DNA of 64,000 nucleotides, taken from positions 1,006,981-1,070,980 of the forward strand of contig NW_017802547.1 of the NCBI RefSeq assembly GCF_001625305.1, in the 5' to 3' direction. Every line of letters begins with the position of its first letter. Positions within the stretch are counted from its first letter, which is position 1. Under the pieces are notes generated by a model. It worked only from the letters and a program-made list of their open reading frames with translations. It did not search any database and was not told where the DNA came from. Below are positions 30,525 through 40,779 of the stretch, in pieces. Position numbers and translations under genes: made by a program. The DNA is from Branchiostoma belcheri. Lineage: Eukaryota; Chordata; Leptocardii; Amphioxiformes; Branchiostomatidae.

Positions 30525-31540
30525 CTCCCCCAGTTTCGCACCTCCCATTTGGGTATTTCTCCGTTTGGCGTTCGGCGCTCTGCAAACTCCGCAAAGCCTT
30601 TACTGATCGGACAAAGATACAGGTTCTATTTAGAGAGCGGTCGGGAAAGTTTGATTTAGTCGGGCCTGCGTCCGCCTCTGTCGTTAGACCACTGAAATGC
30701 CGATCCCTGAAACCTTTGTGCGTCTGTCAGAGGTGAAAAAGTCGCCGCCGGTATCAAGGAGCTTTCTGCTGCTATCGAACCTTTTGTAGTGGCGTTTAGT
30801 CATGTTTAATAGTAAGCCGCTTGAGTTCTGACTAGTAGCCGGTCGTGTGTGGACTTCTGTACACACGGAACCGCTCCTCAAAAAAACGAAATATTTGTCT
30901 CAGAGCGATTTTATAGCCCCTACCGTGCTCCTCAGTTTGCAGGAAAAATTATCCCCTTAATTATTTGGCTAAATTTGACTATAGTATTTTTCAGCGCTAG
31001 TTAGCCTGGTGGGGACTACTAGTAACTCAGAATTCTCTCTTCCCGGATGCCGTCTCCCGAAGCCTGGTAGAGGCTAGGCCCGGGTGTGTGTTCTAGTTGC
31101 CTCCCGAAGCCTGGTAGAGGCTATTCCCGGGCATGTGGCCCGTCTGTCAGAATGTGGAGCAGAAGTGACAGGTCCGGATGATGGATGAGGCAGAACCATG
31201 AGGACAGATCCAGCCGACTGCAAACCCGACCGGACAGCAGCCCGCCTGTTTACCCACTTTTACCCTCCCAAATCTCGCACTTCACTCCACACACAAGACA
31301 CACGAACGAACCAGACCATCAAAAACGTGTGAAAAAGTCGCTGTGCGTTGCGAAAGTTGGAAAAGAAGCGAGGAGAAGGGTTGTGGAGCGGCCAGCTGGA
31401 ATGTGACCCTGTGACGGGAGCCGGCGGGCATGGCGTATGGTAATGGTGGGGGCGTGGCGAGGCGAGGACGATTGTTGGGGAGGGTTTCTGTGACGGGAGT
31501 TGTGAAGCCGCTATTGTCAGTTTGCAAATACTCTTAGCGT
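30525..31540. other. Mostly unique sequence, no gene recognised
   Basis: Includes two family A right-arm pieces (CCCGAAGCCTGGTAGAGGCT, near 31057 and 31105). Open frames lack domains. Confidence 0.4.
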
Positions 31541-31546
31541 TGAATA

Positions 31547-31660
31547 CCAGTCTCCACCAGAGTTCTTTTGGCCTGCTGAATAAATCGGAGAAATCGGCCT
31601 AAAAAGGGTATTAATTGGCGAGAGAAGGTAGCCGGCCATCGACGATCAAATTGGCCAAAC
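31547..31660. mobile_element. Foldback family F, left-arm fragment, flanked by 80-bp duplication
   Basis: CAGTCTCCACCAGAGTTCTT to AAATCGGCCTAAAAAGGG. The sequence just left (31467-31546, ACGATTGTTGGGGAGGGTTT ... GCGTTGAATAC) recurs at 31744-31830. Confidence 0.7.
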
Positions 31661-32039
31661 TGTGGAAGGCGAAACACATTTTATCACAGAGTACTAGTAT
31701 ATAGCATATAGCTCTCTATAATAGCAATGAACAAAAGTAACTTTCACACACATACGATTGTTGGGGAGGGTTTTTGTGACAAGAGCCACTATTGTCAATT
31801 TGCAAATACTGTTAGCGTTGAATACTAGTACTAGGGGGGCTGCATGCCCCTTTTCGCAAGGCATAATCAGGCCTTTTTAGTCTTCGTAATCCGTAGACAG
31901 CCTCCCCAAAAATCAACGTAATTCGTAATCAGTACTCAATAGCAATGAACGAAATGAACTCTTTCTTGTAATATCAAATGTTCCTTTTGTATTTAGCCCT
32001 CGGGCATGAGTTTACGATAATTATCGTCACAAGTGGCCC

Positions 32040-32640
32040 AGCCTAACCTCCCGTGGCTTCAAGTCACCGACACGCATTGTCTCGGTCCTCGGGCGCTTCT
32101 CAATGGCTTCCCCCGTCATCTACACCTATTGTCTCGCTCCACAGGCTTCTCTGGACAATTGTTTGGCTCCCCAGGCGATTTAAAATGCTCCTCCCGTCAT
32201 CTACACCTATTGTCTGGGTCCACAGGCTTCTGCGGCAACTTATACAGCTATTGTATCGCTCTCCAGGCGTTTTGGACGGCTTCTATGATCTGCTATGGCC
32301 ATATATACACCAATTACCTCAGTGTCCAGGCTTCTCTGGACGCATACGCACCTATTCAATAGTCTCCACCAGACTCCTTTGCAGGCCAATGATGTCCCCC
32401 TCAGCCGATTTCTACTATTTATCCAGCCTGGAAAGGAGTCTGGTGGAGACTAACTATTCAAGGCTATTGTCTAGATCTGCAGGCGATTTAAATGGCTTCT
32501 GTCGTCACATATACACCGATTACCTCGGTTTCCAGCCTTCTCTGGCCACATGCACACCTACTGTCTCGATCTGCAGGCGTTTCAGGTGCGGCTAGTTCTA
32601 AAAAATACACCTATTGTCTCGGTCCACAGGCGTTTTAAAG
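32040..32640. repeat. Alternating satellite family, forward orientation
   Basis: Same half-units as 29236-29700, with a family F element at 32360-32452. Confidence 0.84.
32360..32452. mobile_element. Foldback family F element, complete, 9-bp TSD
   Basis: 93 bp, TAGTCTCCACCAGACTCCTT to its inverse, with CCGATTTCTACTATTTATCC inside. Flanks CCTATTCAA (32351-32359) and ACTATTCAA (32453-32461). Confidence 0.92.
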
Positions 32641-32831
32641 GGTCTTTTAGTAGTGTTGAACTACAATAACCGTGGACACGTAGCCTCGCAGCAGGCTTCT
32701 TGGTTGGATCCTATTTGATCTGCCGCAGACAAGCGAATGAACGTGACGGATAACAGTCATACTCCTTTTCACAAGATCGGTGGCCACACAAACTACTAAT
32801 AGATAGCATTCCAGGGGAGTTTGGTCCTGGA

Positions 32832-32962
32832 GCATGTTATCTCTCTATTTGGCCGATTTCTACTCTTTCCAGCCGCCTCCCGAAGCCTGGTAGAGGCTAT
32901 TGTTATCTCTCTATTTGGCCGATTTCTACTCTTTCCAGCCGTCCCGAAGCCTGGTAGAGACC
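32832..32962. mobile_element. Two tandem right arms of foldback family A
   Basis: TATCTCTCTATTTGGCCGAT ... CCTGGTAGAGGCTA occurs at about 32836-32899 and again at about 32902-32960. Confidence 0.85.
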
Positions 32963-32976
32963 ACGGTACCGGACAG

Positions 32977-33195
32977 CTATGATAATAAATGAAATGGTAG
33001 CCCCTGAGGTCGGAACCGTGATTGCGGCGGATCAGCAGCCCGTGAAGCCTGCTGTACAGCATGTACAGGCTATATGCTGGGTGGCCCATGAAGTCTGCTA
33101 TCCAGGCTACTGCCCCAGGTATACGCTGGACAGGTATGATGATAAATGAAACGGTAGCCCCTGAGGTCGGAGCCGTGATTGCGGCGGATCACCGG
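32977..33195. repeat. Direct duplication (GATAATAAATGAAATGGTAG)
   Basis: About 32977-33030 recurs at 33138-33192 (GGTAGCCCCTGAGGTCGGA ... GTGATTGCGGCGGATCA). Confidence 0.85.
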
Positions 33196-33550
33196 AGCCA
33201 AGAAGCGGCGGCCTCTGACGAGGTTTTAATGTGCTCATTTCTGCCGGAGCACGCTCGCCGCAACCTGGATAAATCACACGACAGCTTTATCAAACCTCTC
33301 TGGACGGACGGACGTTAGCTGGACGTTAGTGTGCTTTGGGTCTGGCATCTAGGCTGACCGGACGTATTCACGGCCAGTGGAGTTGTAAAATTTAGGGAAT
33401 CAGGGCTGTTACAGAGTGTCCAGCTTGGCTGTATCATGTGTATGTGTATTTGTATTTATGCAAACGATAAATTTATATTTTTGATGCGTCTAGACAAATC
33501 CTGTATCACCAACATGATCTGTCCCCACATTTTCCATTGTACAAAAAGGC

Positions 33551-33588
33551 TAGCCTGGTTACCAAACCTATTATAGCTCCCGAGTCCT
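33551..33588. mobile_element. Foldback family G arm entering the gap
   Basis: TAGCCTGGTTACCAAACCTA to GAGTCCT, identical over its length to the arm of the perfect palindrome at 51925-52018. The assembly breaks inside it. Confidence 0.8.
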
Positions 33589-34258
33589 NNNNNNNNNNNN
33601 NNNNNNNNNNNNNNNNNNNNNNNNNNNNNNNNNNNNNNNNNNNNNNNNNNNNNNNNNNNNNNNNNNNNNNNNNNNNNNNNNNNNNNNNNNNNNNNNNNNN
33701 NNNNNNNNNNNNNNNNNNNNNNNNNNNNNNNNNNNNNNNNNNNNNNNNNNNNNNNNNNNNNNNNNNNNNNNNNNNNNNNNNNNNNNNNNNNNNNNNNNNN
33801 NNNNNNNNNNNNNNNNNNNNNNNNNNNNNNNNNNNNNNNNNNNNNNNNNNNNNNNNNNNNNNNNNNNNNNNNNNNNNNNNNNNNNNNNNNNNNNNNNNNN
33901 NNNNNNNNNNNNNNNNNNNNNNNNNNNNNNNNNNNNNNNNNNNNNNNNNNNNNNNNNNNNNNNNNNNNNNNNNNNNNNNNNNNNNNNNNNNNNNNNNNNN
34001 NNNNNNNNNNNNNNNNNNNNNNNNNNNNNNNNNNNNNNNNNNNNNNNNNNNNNNNNNNNNNNNNNNNNNNNNNNNNNNNNNNNNNNNNNNNNNNNNNNNN
34101 NNNNNNNNNNNNNNNNNNNNNNNNNNNNNNNNNNNNNNNNNNNNNNNNNNNNNNNNNNNNNNNNNNNNNNNNNNNNNNNNNNNNNNNNNNNNNNNNNNNN
34201 NNNNNNNNNNNNNNNNNNNNNNNNNNNNNNNNNNNNNNNNNNNNNNNNNNNNNNNNNN
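33589..34258. other. Assembly gap (670 N)
   Basis: Run of N. An open frame that spans it is meaningless. Confidence 1.
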
Positions 34259-34326
34259 CTATGGTATCTCTCTATTTGGCCGATTTCTACTCTTTCCAGC
34301 CGCCTCCCGAAGCCTGGTAGAGGCTA
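34259..34326. mobile_element. Foldback family A right arm leaving the gap
   Basis: ATCTCTCTATTTGGCCGATT to CCTGGTAGAGGCTA; the left arm is presumably in the gap. Confidence 0.85.
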
Positions 34327-34439
34327 GACGAACTGATGAAATCTCAACCCTTCTTTCCCGTCACTTGTACTGTAGCCTCGACCCGTCCAGTCAAGGTTTG
34401 CGCCTGGCAAACATTTCGCTTGACGCTGAAAACTAAAGA

Positions 34440-34839
34440 ATTCATTAATCATAATTAATAACAGTTGATTACCCTGGCGTGGCCTAATGTCCTAATCGGC
34501 GGAGCGACCGACCAATCAGAGCGCTCGTTTCTGACAGGTCCTCGGGTCGATGACGATGATCGATGGCGTGACGTCATGACCCCGTGACCGGGGCGCCTCC
34601 CGACCAATCAGAAAGGTCGTACTGGTGATCACGTGGTCGGCTTGCGGTGATTAGTGACACTTTGAATGGGGGAACGGAGCGTAATTCGAGGAAGATGGAT
34701 GAGTTTTTGGAGCGCACACCCCCCAATTTTGTCCCAAGCATGCTGGAAACGGACCGCCGAAGCAAAAACAAGCCGTGAAGCCCGTCGGAGAGGACGGGGA
34801 ACTGAGAGAGAGAGCTGGCGGTTGAGAGAAGGACTAAAA
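34440..34839 (+). promoter_or_regulatory. Gbx: Gbx promoter-proximal region and 5' UTR
   Basis: Two NF-Y-type CCAAT boxes in the same context (GACCAATCAGA) at 34512-34516 and 34604-34608, a full CRE TGACGTCA at 34569-34576 and an E-box CACGTG at 34630-34635, all within 125 bp and 200-330 bp before the Gbx ATG. ATTA cores (TTAATCATAATTAATAAC) lie at about 34445-34460. No TATA box. The transcription start is not determined. The frame is open upstream of the chosen ATG back to an in-frame Met at 34666, but that Met has a poor context and its peptide does not resemble any Gbx N-terminus. Confidence 0.6.
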
Positions 34840-37146
34840 ATGCAGCGGCATAGCACCGCGTTTAGTATTGAAGCGCTTATAGCGAAGCCACGGCACGCAC
34901 CGCAAGCCGTGTACGGCGGGTACAGTATGTTTGTGCCGCAGCCGTTACTGGTACAGACCGTAGCAGGGCCGACACCGACCGTACCAGCGGGCCTACCGCC
35001 CGGCGCGGCCGCCAGTACCGGCCCGGGACAGGCCACGACTAACCCCGACGCCGCCACGACGACAACAGACCATCACAACCTCGGCCCGGAGGCACACGAC
35101 AACCTCCCGACATGGTCTCCCGATCCAGGTACGACATCTTTCTCTTTTTCTCTAACCTCTACCAGGCACCGCGGATCGCTGAAAAAATAGTAGAAATTGG
35201 CTGAAATAAAAGGGAGGTCTGTCCGTGGGTCGAAAATAATTTGGATCTTCTATGGCCCGGGATCTTCTCTGGTATACTATCCCTCTATTTCGACCAATTT
35301 CTACTATTTTTCCAGAGATCCGCTGCGCCTGGTAGAGGCTAGCTTTCTCCTGTATTTACTAAAACCCGTTCATTTCCTGATGACTTTACCCTGATAAAAA
35401 AAATCCTGCCCGAACCGTTCTGTCAATACCGTCTGTTTGCGCTGTGTGTGGAAGCCAAACTTTGCCGAGGCTGCTAAACACCACAGAGCCGATCGGAGTC
35501 AGATTAAAACTTGTCCTAAGCGAGAACAGAGATAGTTTTCTCCAACTTGAGAAGAAGAACTTGAGACCAGGGAAGACTGGTGACGTCTAGTCCAGACGTC
35601 TGAATGGTTGTTGGCAGACTTATAGAACTGGGGGTTTGATGGTCTTCGGCTGTTTTCTGATGAGCCCAGTTCTAAAAAACAGGGGTAATTCAACCAGGCC
35701 GGCTATGTTGTCTATATGCAATCAGAAAATAGCACATAAAAGCTCCCAAAGACCCGCAGTTTCTGGCGTGCTATGAAGGCTGTAGGGTTGTTGGTTTCTC
35801 GTCTCGTGTCGCGACCCCAAAATGGCCGCAGTGTTTCCCGTTTCACTACGGGTTATGCCGAGTCAAGGGCTGGTGCCGACAACTTTCCTTCTAGATAGTA
35901 GACAGCAGATCCGTGCAGCCAGTTTAGACCGCTCTTTCCTTCTACTGGACAGACATTTCAGGCTTCTGTGGATGGTCTAGAGCCCTGTAGTTGTACATCA
36001 GTTTCTTCTGTTCCATGTGTTTGTCGAGACTTTCCTTGAACGAAATTATTGACACTGGGTGATGTACCTACAGAGTACAGACTCTGAGATCAGGGAGGTT
36101 GTTCCACTAGGCTACCACTCTGTTGACGAAGAAGTAAGCTCTCCTGTTGCCCTTTGAAAACTTTCCTCCTAGATAGTTGATAGTAGATCCGTTCAGACAG
36201 GTAGGAAGGTTTCTTGCCGTTGAGACTGCTCGTCGTTTTACCGGATCGTCCTTCTTGGCTGTGCGGACAGTCCACGGCCGTATGGTCGTAGCCTCCATAG
36301 CATGAAATAAACTGAGGTCTTCAGGGTCTTTTGGAGCTTTTATGTGCTATTTTCTGATTGCATATAGACAACATAGATGGCTTGGTTGAATGCTTGGGAT
36401 CGTCATTCCCTGTATCCTCCATAGCACGCCAAAAACTGGGGCTTTTGGGGGTCTTCATGGTCTTTGGGAGCTTTTATGTACTATTTTCTGATTGCATATA
36501 GACAACCATACTAACCGTCTCTCTCTCTTTTCTCTCTCTCAAAAACTCGGTACAGACCCAGGAAGCCACGTTTTTTGTTGTTGTTGGAATAGGTTCTGTG
36601 TATCAAACAGACCATGCATGTACTTGTACGTAGGTCTCCGTTCTAACCGTCTCTCTCTTTCTCTCTCAAAAACTCCGTACAGGGGCAGGCAGCCACGACG
36701 GAGGACCTGTGGATGCAACAGTCGGAGAGGACGCTGACTCCAACCCCGACAGCGACTTGGAGCTAGACGGTGCCGACAAGTCCCCGAGCCCGACCCACGG
36801 GCTGGGCAGCCCTGCTAACCCGGGGGGTGGGGGCAAGACGCGGCGTAGGAGAACCGCCTTCACTTCGGAACAACTGCTCGAACTTGAAAAGGAGTTTCAC
36901 AGCAAGAAGTACCTCAGTCTTACGGAGCGCTCGCAGATCGCTCACGCGCTAAAACTCAGCGAAGTCCAGGTCAAAATCTGGTTCCAGAATCGTAGAGCGA
37001 AGTGGAAAAGAGTGAAGGCTGGAAACACCAACACCAGAGGACCTAATCCGAACCCTAAAATTGTGGTGCCCATCCCTGTGCACGTGAACCGGTTCGCCAT
37101 GCGAAGTCAGCACCAGCAGATTGGGAAAACTCATCCAGCATTGTGA
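34840..37146 (+). CDS. Gbx: Gbx homeobox transcription factor (exons 34840-35128, 36683-37146)
   Basis: Two exons joined in phase 1 (CCAG|GTACGA and CGTACAG|GGG) give 250 residues. Residues 1-12 ([12 protein letters not shown]) hold the Eh1/TN motif FSIEALI, which in this family recruits Groucho/TLE co-repressors. The [13 protein letters not shown] stretch matches the conserved Gbx N-terminus. Exon 2 has an acidic/Gly-Pro linker, then a homeodomain at about 149-208 with helix 3 [14 protein letters not shown] (Trp48 = 196, Gln50, Asn51). The tail [20 protein letters not shown] is diagnostic of Gbx. The protein is about 100 residues shorter than vertebrate GBX2, mostly in the linker. Nuclear DNA-binding repressor; in chordates Gbx marks neural tube behind the Otx domain. 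Start chosen by homology and an A at -3. The intron lies before the homeodomain, as in vertebrate GBX genes. Confidence 0.97.
35153..35341. mobile_element. Foldback family B element inside Gbx intron
   Basis: TAACCTCTACCAGGCACCGC to CTGGTAGAGGCTA, starting 25 bp after the Gbx donor. The flanks TTTTTCTC and GCTTTCTC are similar but not a clean 9-bp repeat. Confidence 0.88.
35606..35790. mobile_element. Foldback family C element in Gbx intron, left end trimmed
   Basis: Begins CAGACTTATAGAACTGGGGG and ends CGTGCTATGAAGGCTGTAG; flanks GGTTGTTGG on both sides (about 35606-35614 and 35785-35793). Confidence 0.85.
35985..36298 (-). pseudogene. Decayed non-LTR RT C-terminus in Gbx intron
   Basis: Minus strand reads [37 protein letters not shown] (with a stop inside), then [16 protein letters not shown]. 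This is the usual end of a LINE RT. A different family from the RT at 14793. Frames are broken. Confidence 0.65.
36289..36507. mobile_element. Two tandem half units of foldback family C
   Basis: TAGCCTCCATAGCATG ... TTCTGATTGCATATAGACAA at 36289 and CCTCCATAGCACGCCAAAAA ... the same ending at about 36415. No opposite arms. Confidence 0.8.
36511..36570 (+). promoter_or_regulatory. Duplicated (decoy) splice acceptor of Gbx exon 2
   Basis: CTAACCGTCTCTCTCTC ... CTCAAAAACTCGGTACAG then ACCCAGGAAGCCACG. This is a near copy of 36643-36703, which contains the real acceptor and the first bases of exon 2. Use of the upstream AG (36555) would shift frame and stop at 36735-36737, before the homeodomain. 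Confidence 0.75.
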
Positions 37147-37260
37147 CGAGACACACACACAAGGTAGACTCTGGAAAAGGGGTACTAGTTTTACAAGCAA
37201 TATTATTATTGTAGATATCACGGAAGTAAGTTCATCTGTGTTGGTAGTAAATAAATTATC
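37147..37260 (+). terminator. Gbx 3' UTR with candidate poly(A) signal
   Basis: AATAAA at 37250-37255, about 105 bp after the stop codon. Later hexamers may also be used. Confidence 0.4.
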
Positions 37261-37385
37261 ATAGTAAAATGCTGAACTTTATATTTCAAACACAAGTACA
37301 GGCAGATTAAATTTTCAACGACCACTGTCGAATTTATGTTCGGAATTTATCTTGAAAGTTCGTCTGTGTTGGTAGAAATCATTAT

Positions 37386-37536
37386 GAAGCAAGTTTAAAC
37401 TGTAATGTCCAACACAACAAAATGGATCCACCCACATTTTCGACTGTACAATCAAAGAGAACGACTGGAGTTGTACAGTCGAAAATTTGGGTTAGTCCAA
37501 TTTGTTGTGTTGGAAATCACAGTTTAAACTTGCTTC
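37386..37536. mobile_element. 151-bp near-perfect palindrome downstream of Gbx
   Basis: Arms of about 68 bp: GAAGCAAGTTTAAACTGTAA ... CGACTGTACAA and its inverse ending AAACTTGCTTC. A half copy occurs at about 55801-55860. No TAG-type ends, so a separate element type. Confidence 0.85.
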
Positions 37537-37539
37537 ATT

Positions 37540-38049
37540 GTGTTCTGAAGTGATTGGTTTATGAAAATTTGATCTTTCTGTACTTGTTTTGTTTTGTTGG
37601 AGTAAAGTTCAACACTTCACTGATATTTACAGAAAACAAATACCGGAAACCAGGGTAAATGTGGCTCGGCACTTCACTTTGTTTACTTTTTTTTTACTTC
37701 CGGAAACATTTTATTTTTCTGGCGTGCAAAATGCTTCAAACTACTGCTTTGTTTTGTACATTGTCAAATTGTGACATGTAGAGTGTGAGGGGTTACTAGT
37801 ATTTTTGTGGACAGAGAATGAAAATGGAAAAGTAGTATGATGTAAACATAATTTCTTTCTTCAGACGAACCGCGTTTAGACATCAAGGAATTTGCAATAG
37901 ATTCTAATTCTATCTGGGAATGCCGTGTCAGCTTCTTCGCGTTAAATCGTTAGTTTGCGTTTCAAACTATTTGTAAGAAATTATGAAATGACACCAAATT
38001 TCTGTGGCTGAACGGAAACGTGTGTTCCTGTGGTCTGACTGTCGCTAGA
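37540..38049. other. No gene recognised
   Basis: Unique AT-rich sequence. Confidence 0.35.
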
Positions 38050-38245
38050 TAGCCTCCGTAGCAGGCTTATAGAACTGGGGGTTTGGTGGTCTTCGGCTGT
38101 TTTCTGATTAGCCCAGTTCTAAAAACGGGGGTAATTCAACCAGGCCGGCTATGTTGTCTATATGCAATCAGAAAATAGCACATAGAAGCTCCCAAAGACC
38201 ATGAAGACCCCCAAATTCCCAGTTTTTGGCATGTTGTGGAGGCTA
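38050..38245. mobile_element. Foldback family C element, complete
   Basis: TAGCCTCCGTAGCAGGCTTA to GTTGTGGAGGCTA; no clear target duplication (GTCGCTAGA / GTGCCCAGT). Confidence 0.9.
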
Positions 38246-38489
38246 GTGCCCAGTCGGCTGTTGTGTTATCGGGTCTGTGTGACACAAAAGAGCCGGGATA
38301 AGAATAGCCGGAGAAAATCGTCGCTTGGGTGTCAAACACTCATGAATAATATCAGTACCTTCTCATGGTGAGAGGTGAAAATTGCCCTGTTTTTTGTGCG
38401 GGTTTCCAGACAAAAGACAGAAATTCATCGCCTTTGTTCTTGTGCTAAAAACTAGCCGCCAAACAAGACTTGATCACGCTTTGATATGA

Positions 38490-38880
38490 GCGAAACAGGC
38501 ACAGACCGACATATGGCTTCAGACCGATCCACAGATACATGCAACCCAAACGTACACACATACAAACACTATCCTCTTGACTTCTTTCCTATATTTTTGC
38601 AGCGTATTTACAGTAAATTTGCCCGTGTTTCGCTGCCCTTCTGTGGCAATGAAGTCGCCAGGCCAGGCAGTCAAAAAATCTCAGTTTACCGACACCTATA
38701 TGCCTTCAGATTAACCAGATATATGCCACCTAAAAGTACCGATATACGCACACTCTCTTGACTCCAATACTATTCTTTGTTGCATTTAAAACAGCAAATT
38801 TTGCCGTGTTTTTTGGACACTTGCGGCAGTGAAATCGCCAGGCCAAATCTCAGTTTACCGACACCAGACTTCTGACGTAT
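38490..38880. repeat. Diverged tandem pair, unit about 195 bp
   Basis: CTCTTGACTTC ... GCCCGTGTTTCG ... AAATCTCAGTTTACCGACAC repeats with about 75-80 percent similarity by eye. Confidence 0.75.
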
Positions 38881-39001
38881 TTAGCAGAATTTCCTGTCGG
38901 GATATCACAGGAACTATCCTGTCAGAAACCCCGGTCAAACCCGGGCCGCATTCTCCTGGTTTCCCCTCGCGTTGGTAGAACATAATTTGGAGCCTCCTTG
39001 G

Positions 39002-39193
39002 TAGCCTCCGTAGCAGGCTTATAGAACTGGGGGTTTGGTTTGGTGGTCTTCGGCTGTTTTCTGATTAGCCCAGTTAAAAAAAACGGGGGTAATTCAACCA
39101 AGCCGGCTATGTTGTCTATATGCAATCAGAAAATAGCACATAAAAGACCCTGAAGACCCCCAAACCTCCAGTTTTGGCGTGCTATGGAGGCTA
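39002..39193. mobile_element. Foldback family C element, complete, 9-bp TSD
   Basis: Flanks CCTCCTTGG at 38993-39001 and 39194-39202, identical. 192 bp. Confidence 0.95.
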
Positions 39194-39199
39194 CCTCCT

Positions 39200-39928
39200 T
39201 GGTAGAAGTTTTGAAGCGGGTTTTAGAACACTTTGGTCGCCAGCAAACTATGAAAAATTCGTTCACACCACGGGCGAAGTTAGATAGAAAAATTACCACA
39301 TTGTTTATTTGAACGCAGAAACGAACAATTATAATATACATACAGCTGCGATGTAAAATATTTCTATGGTATATTACCACAGACAATGTTGTATACATGT
39401 CATCATCAGAGTTATTGTTATAAATGACTAATAATTCCCTTGATTTATTTGGCAGTATTGTATCGCCTGGTTCGCTTCCATTAAATTATTATATTTGAAG
39501 ACAGACGTGAGTGTTTAGTCGTGACAGGTTGTGTGTTGTTGGGTGTACAGTGATAGATCGAGTCGTATTGTCGGGTCGGGGTCTGCTTTCTTCCAGACAA
39601 ATGTCTTACGTGTTTCCAAGACATTCCCTACGTCTTCGTCTTGCCTTGATGTATGTCTTAAAGTTGTCCTTATTTCTCAAGTGTCTCGGGTAAGATTTCA
39701 TATCCAAGAGTTCGCGACCAAGTACTTTCTCACCGCTGTCTCTCGTTTAGTAGCGCTGGTTTAAACTCCAGGTCTGGTTACTACTAGAATAATTTGCGAG
39801 GTTGCCAATAATTTTCAGCTGTCCCACATTTAAACATGATTTATGTTATCGTGACAACTAACATACAATATGCCTCTTTATTATGTTGTCATGTGTTTAA
39901 CAATCAGTTGCCCCAACATGTGTTTTAT
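39200..39928. other. No gene recognised
   Basis: AT-rich, short frames only. Confidence 0.35.
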
Positions 39929-40052
39929 AGCCTCCGTAGCAGGCTTATAGAACTGGGGGTTTGGTGGTCTTCCACCAGGCCGGCTATGTTGCAATCAGAA
40001 AATAGCACATAAAAGACACTGAAGACCCCCAGTTTTTGGTATGCTATGGAAG
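39929..40052. mobile_element. Internally deleted foldback family C element
   Basis: TAGCCTCCGTAGCAGGCTTA then a jump to CCAGGCCGGCTATGTTGCAA and the normal right end; about 65 bp shorter than full copies. Confidence 0.85.
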
Positions 40053-40558
40053 TCATATTTTCAGGGGTCTCTCCAGAAATTCTTAGAGGAGAAGTGCTCC
40101 CCAATAGGTTTTTGAAAAAAGAAATACAACGAGAAAAACTAAATTTGCACGTTTTGGGAGAGGTGCTAGGATTTTGAGTAGAGGTGTAGCACCCTTGCTT
40201 CATCATAATTTGCCTGGGACGAGCCCTCTTTTTTTTCGACCATGGGACATAATTTATTCTGAGAAAACTGTTGATAACTTTGATTGACAGATTTCAGTTG
40301 GTTGTATGAAAAATTCATACAAACCAGACCTGACATCTGTGCGAGTTGCAAATTATGTGTGCTTCGAATAAATAAAAGCTACAAAGAAACAAACAAACGA
40401 TAGAAATCTGGTGGCCCAAATTATACAGCTGGGTCTATTGTGTGACACTGATACCGTCTATTTCTAAAGCTCTAGGGTTAGGCTTTGTTGAATTATAAGT
40501 CGCACGTTTCTGACTATATATCTGGTAGATTGTACCCCGTTTTTGGACTATTATATAC

Positions 40559-40770
40559 TAACCTCTACCAGACTAACTACGCTGGCTATATATATATAAT
40601 ATAGGAGAATATTTGCCAGGGGAGCTTGGCCGCCTTGTAGGTTTGACTGGCCGCGGAGGGAAAGAAACTACTAGTACCTCCCCGCGGCCGGACTCCCCTG
40701 GCCAATTTTACTCTCTTTTTTTGCCGAATTCTACGATCCGTATTCCCGTAGAAAGGCCTGGTGGAGGCTA
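40559..40770. mobile_element. Foldback family E element, complete, 9-bp TSD
   Basis: TAACCTCTACCAGACTAACT to GGCCTGGTGGAGGCTA, 212 bp. The inner inverted pair is GGCCGCGGAGGGAAAGAAAC / CCCGCGGCCGG. Flanks ATTATATAC (40550-40558) and ATTATACAC (40771-40779). Confidence 0.93.
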
Positions 40771-40779
40771 ATTATACAC

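Larger units (their letters stand above)
35129..36682 (+). other. Gbx intron, largely mobile-element sequence
   Basis: 1554 bp. Contents in order: foldback family B (35153-35341), family C (35616-35780), RT remnant on the minus strand (about 35985-36298), two family C half units (36289-36390, 36415-36507), then a duplicated splice-acceptor region. Little unrepeated sequence remains. Confidence 0.85.

Noticed and set aside
33537..34436. 299-codon open frame on the plus strand
   Set aside because: Most of it is the run of N; the ends are foldback elements.
34666..34839. In-frame upstream Met extending Gbx by 58 residues
   Set aside because: Weak start context, overlaps the 5' UTR, and the peptide is unlike any Gbx; the Eh1 motif should be close to the N-terminus.
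34666..35190. Single 174-codon protein ending in [14 protein letters not shown]
   Set aside because: The last part reads past the Gbx donor (35128) into a family B element in the intron.
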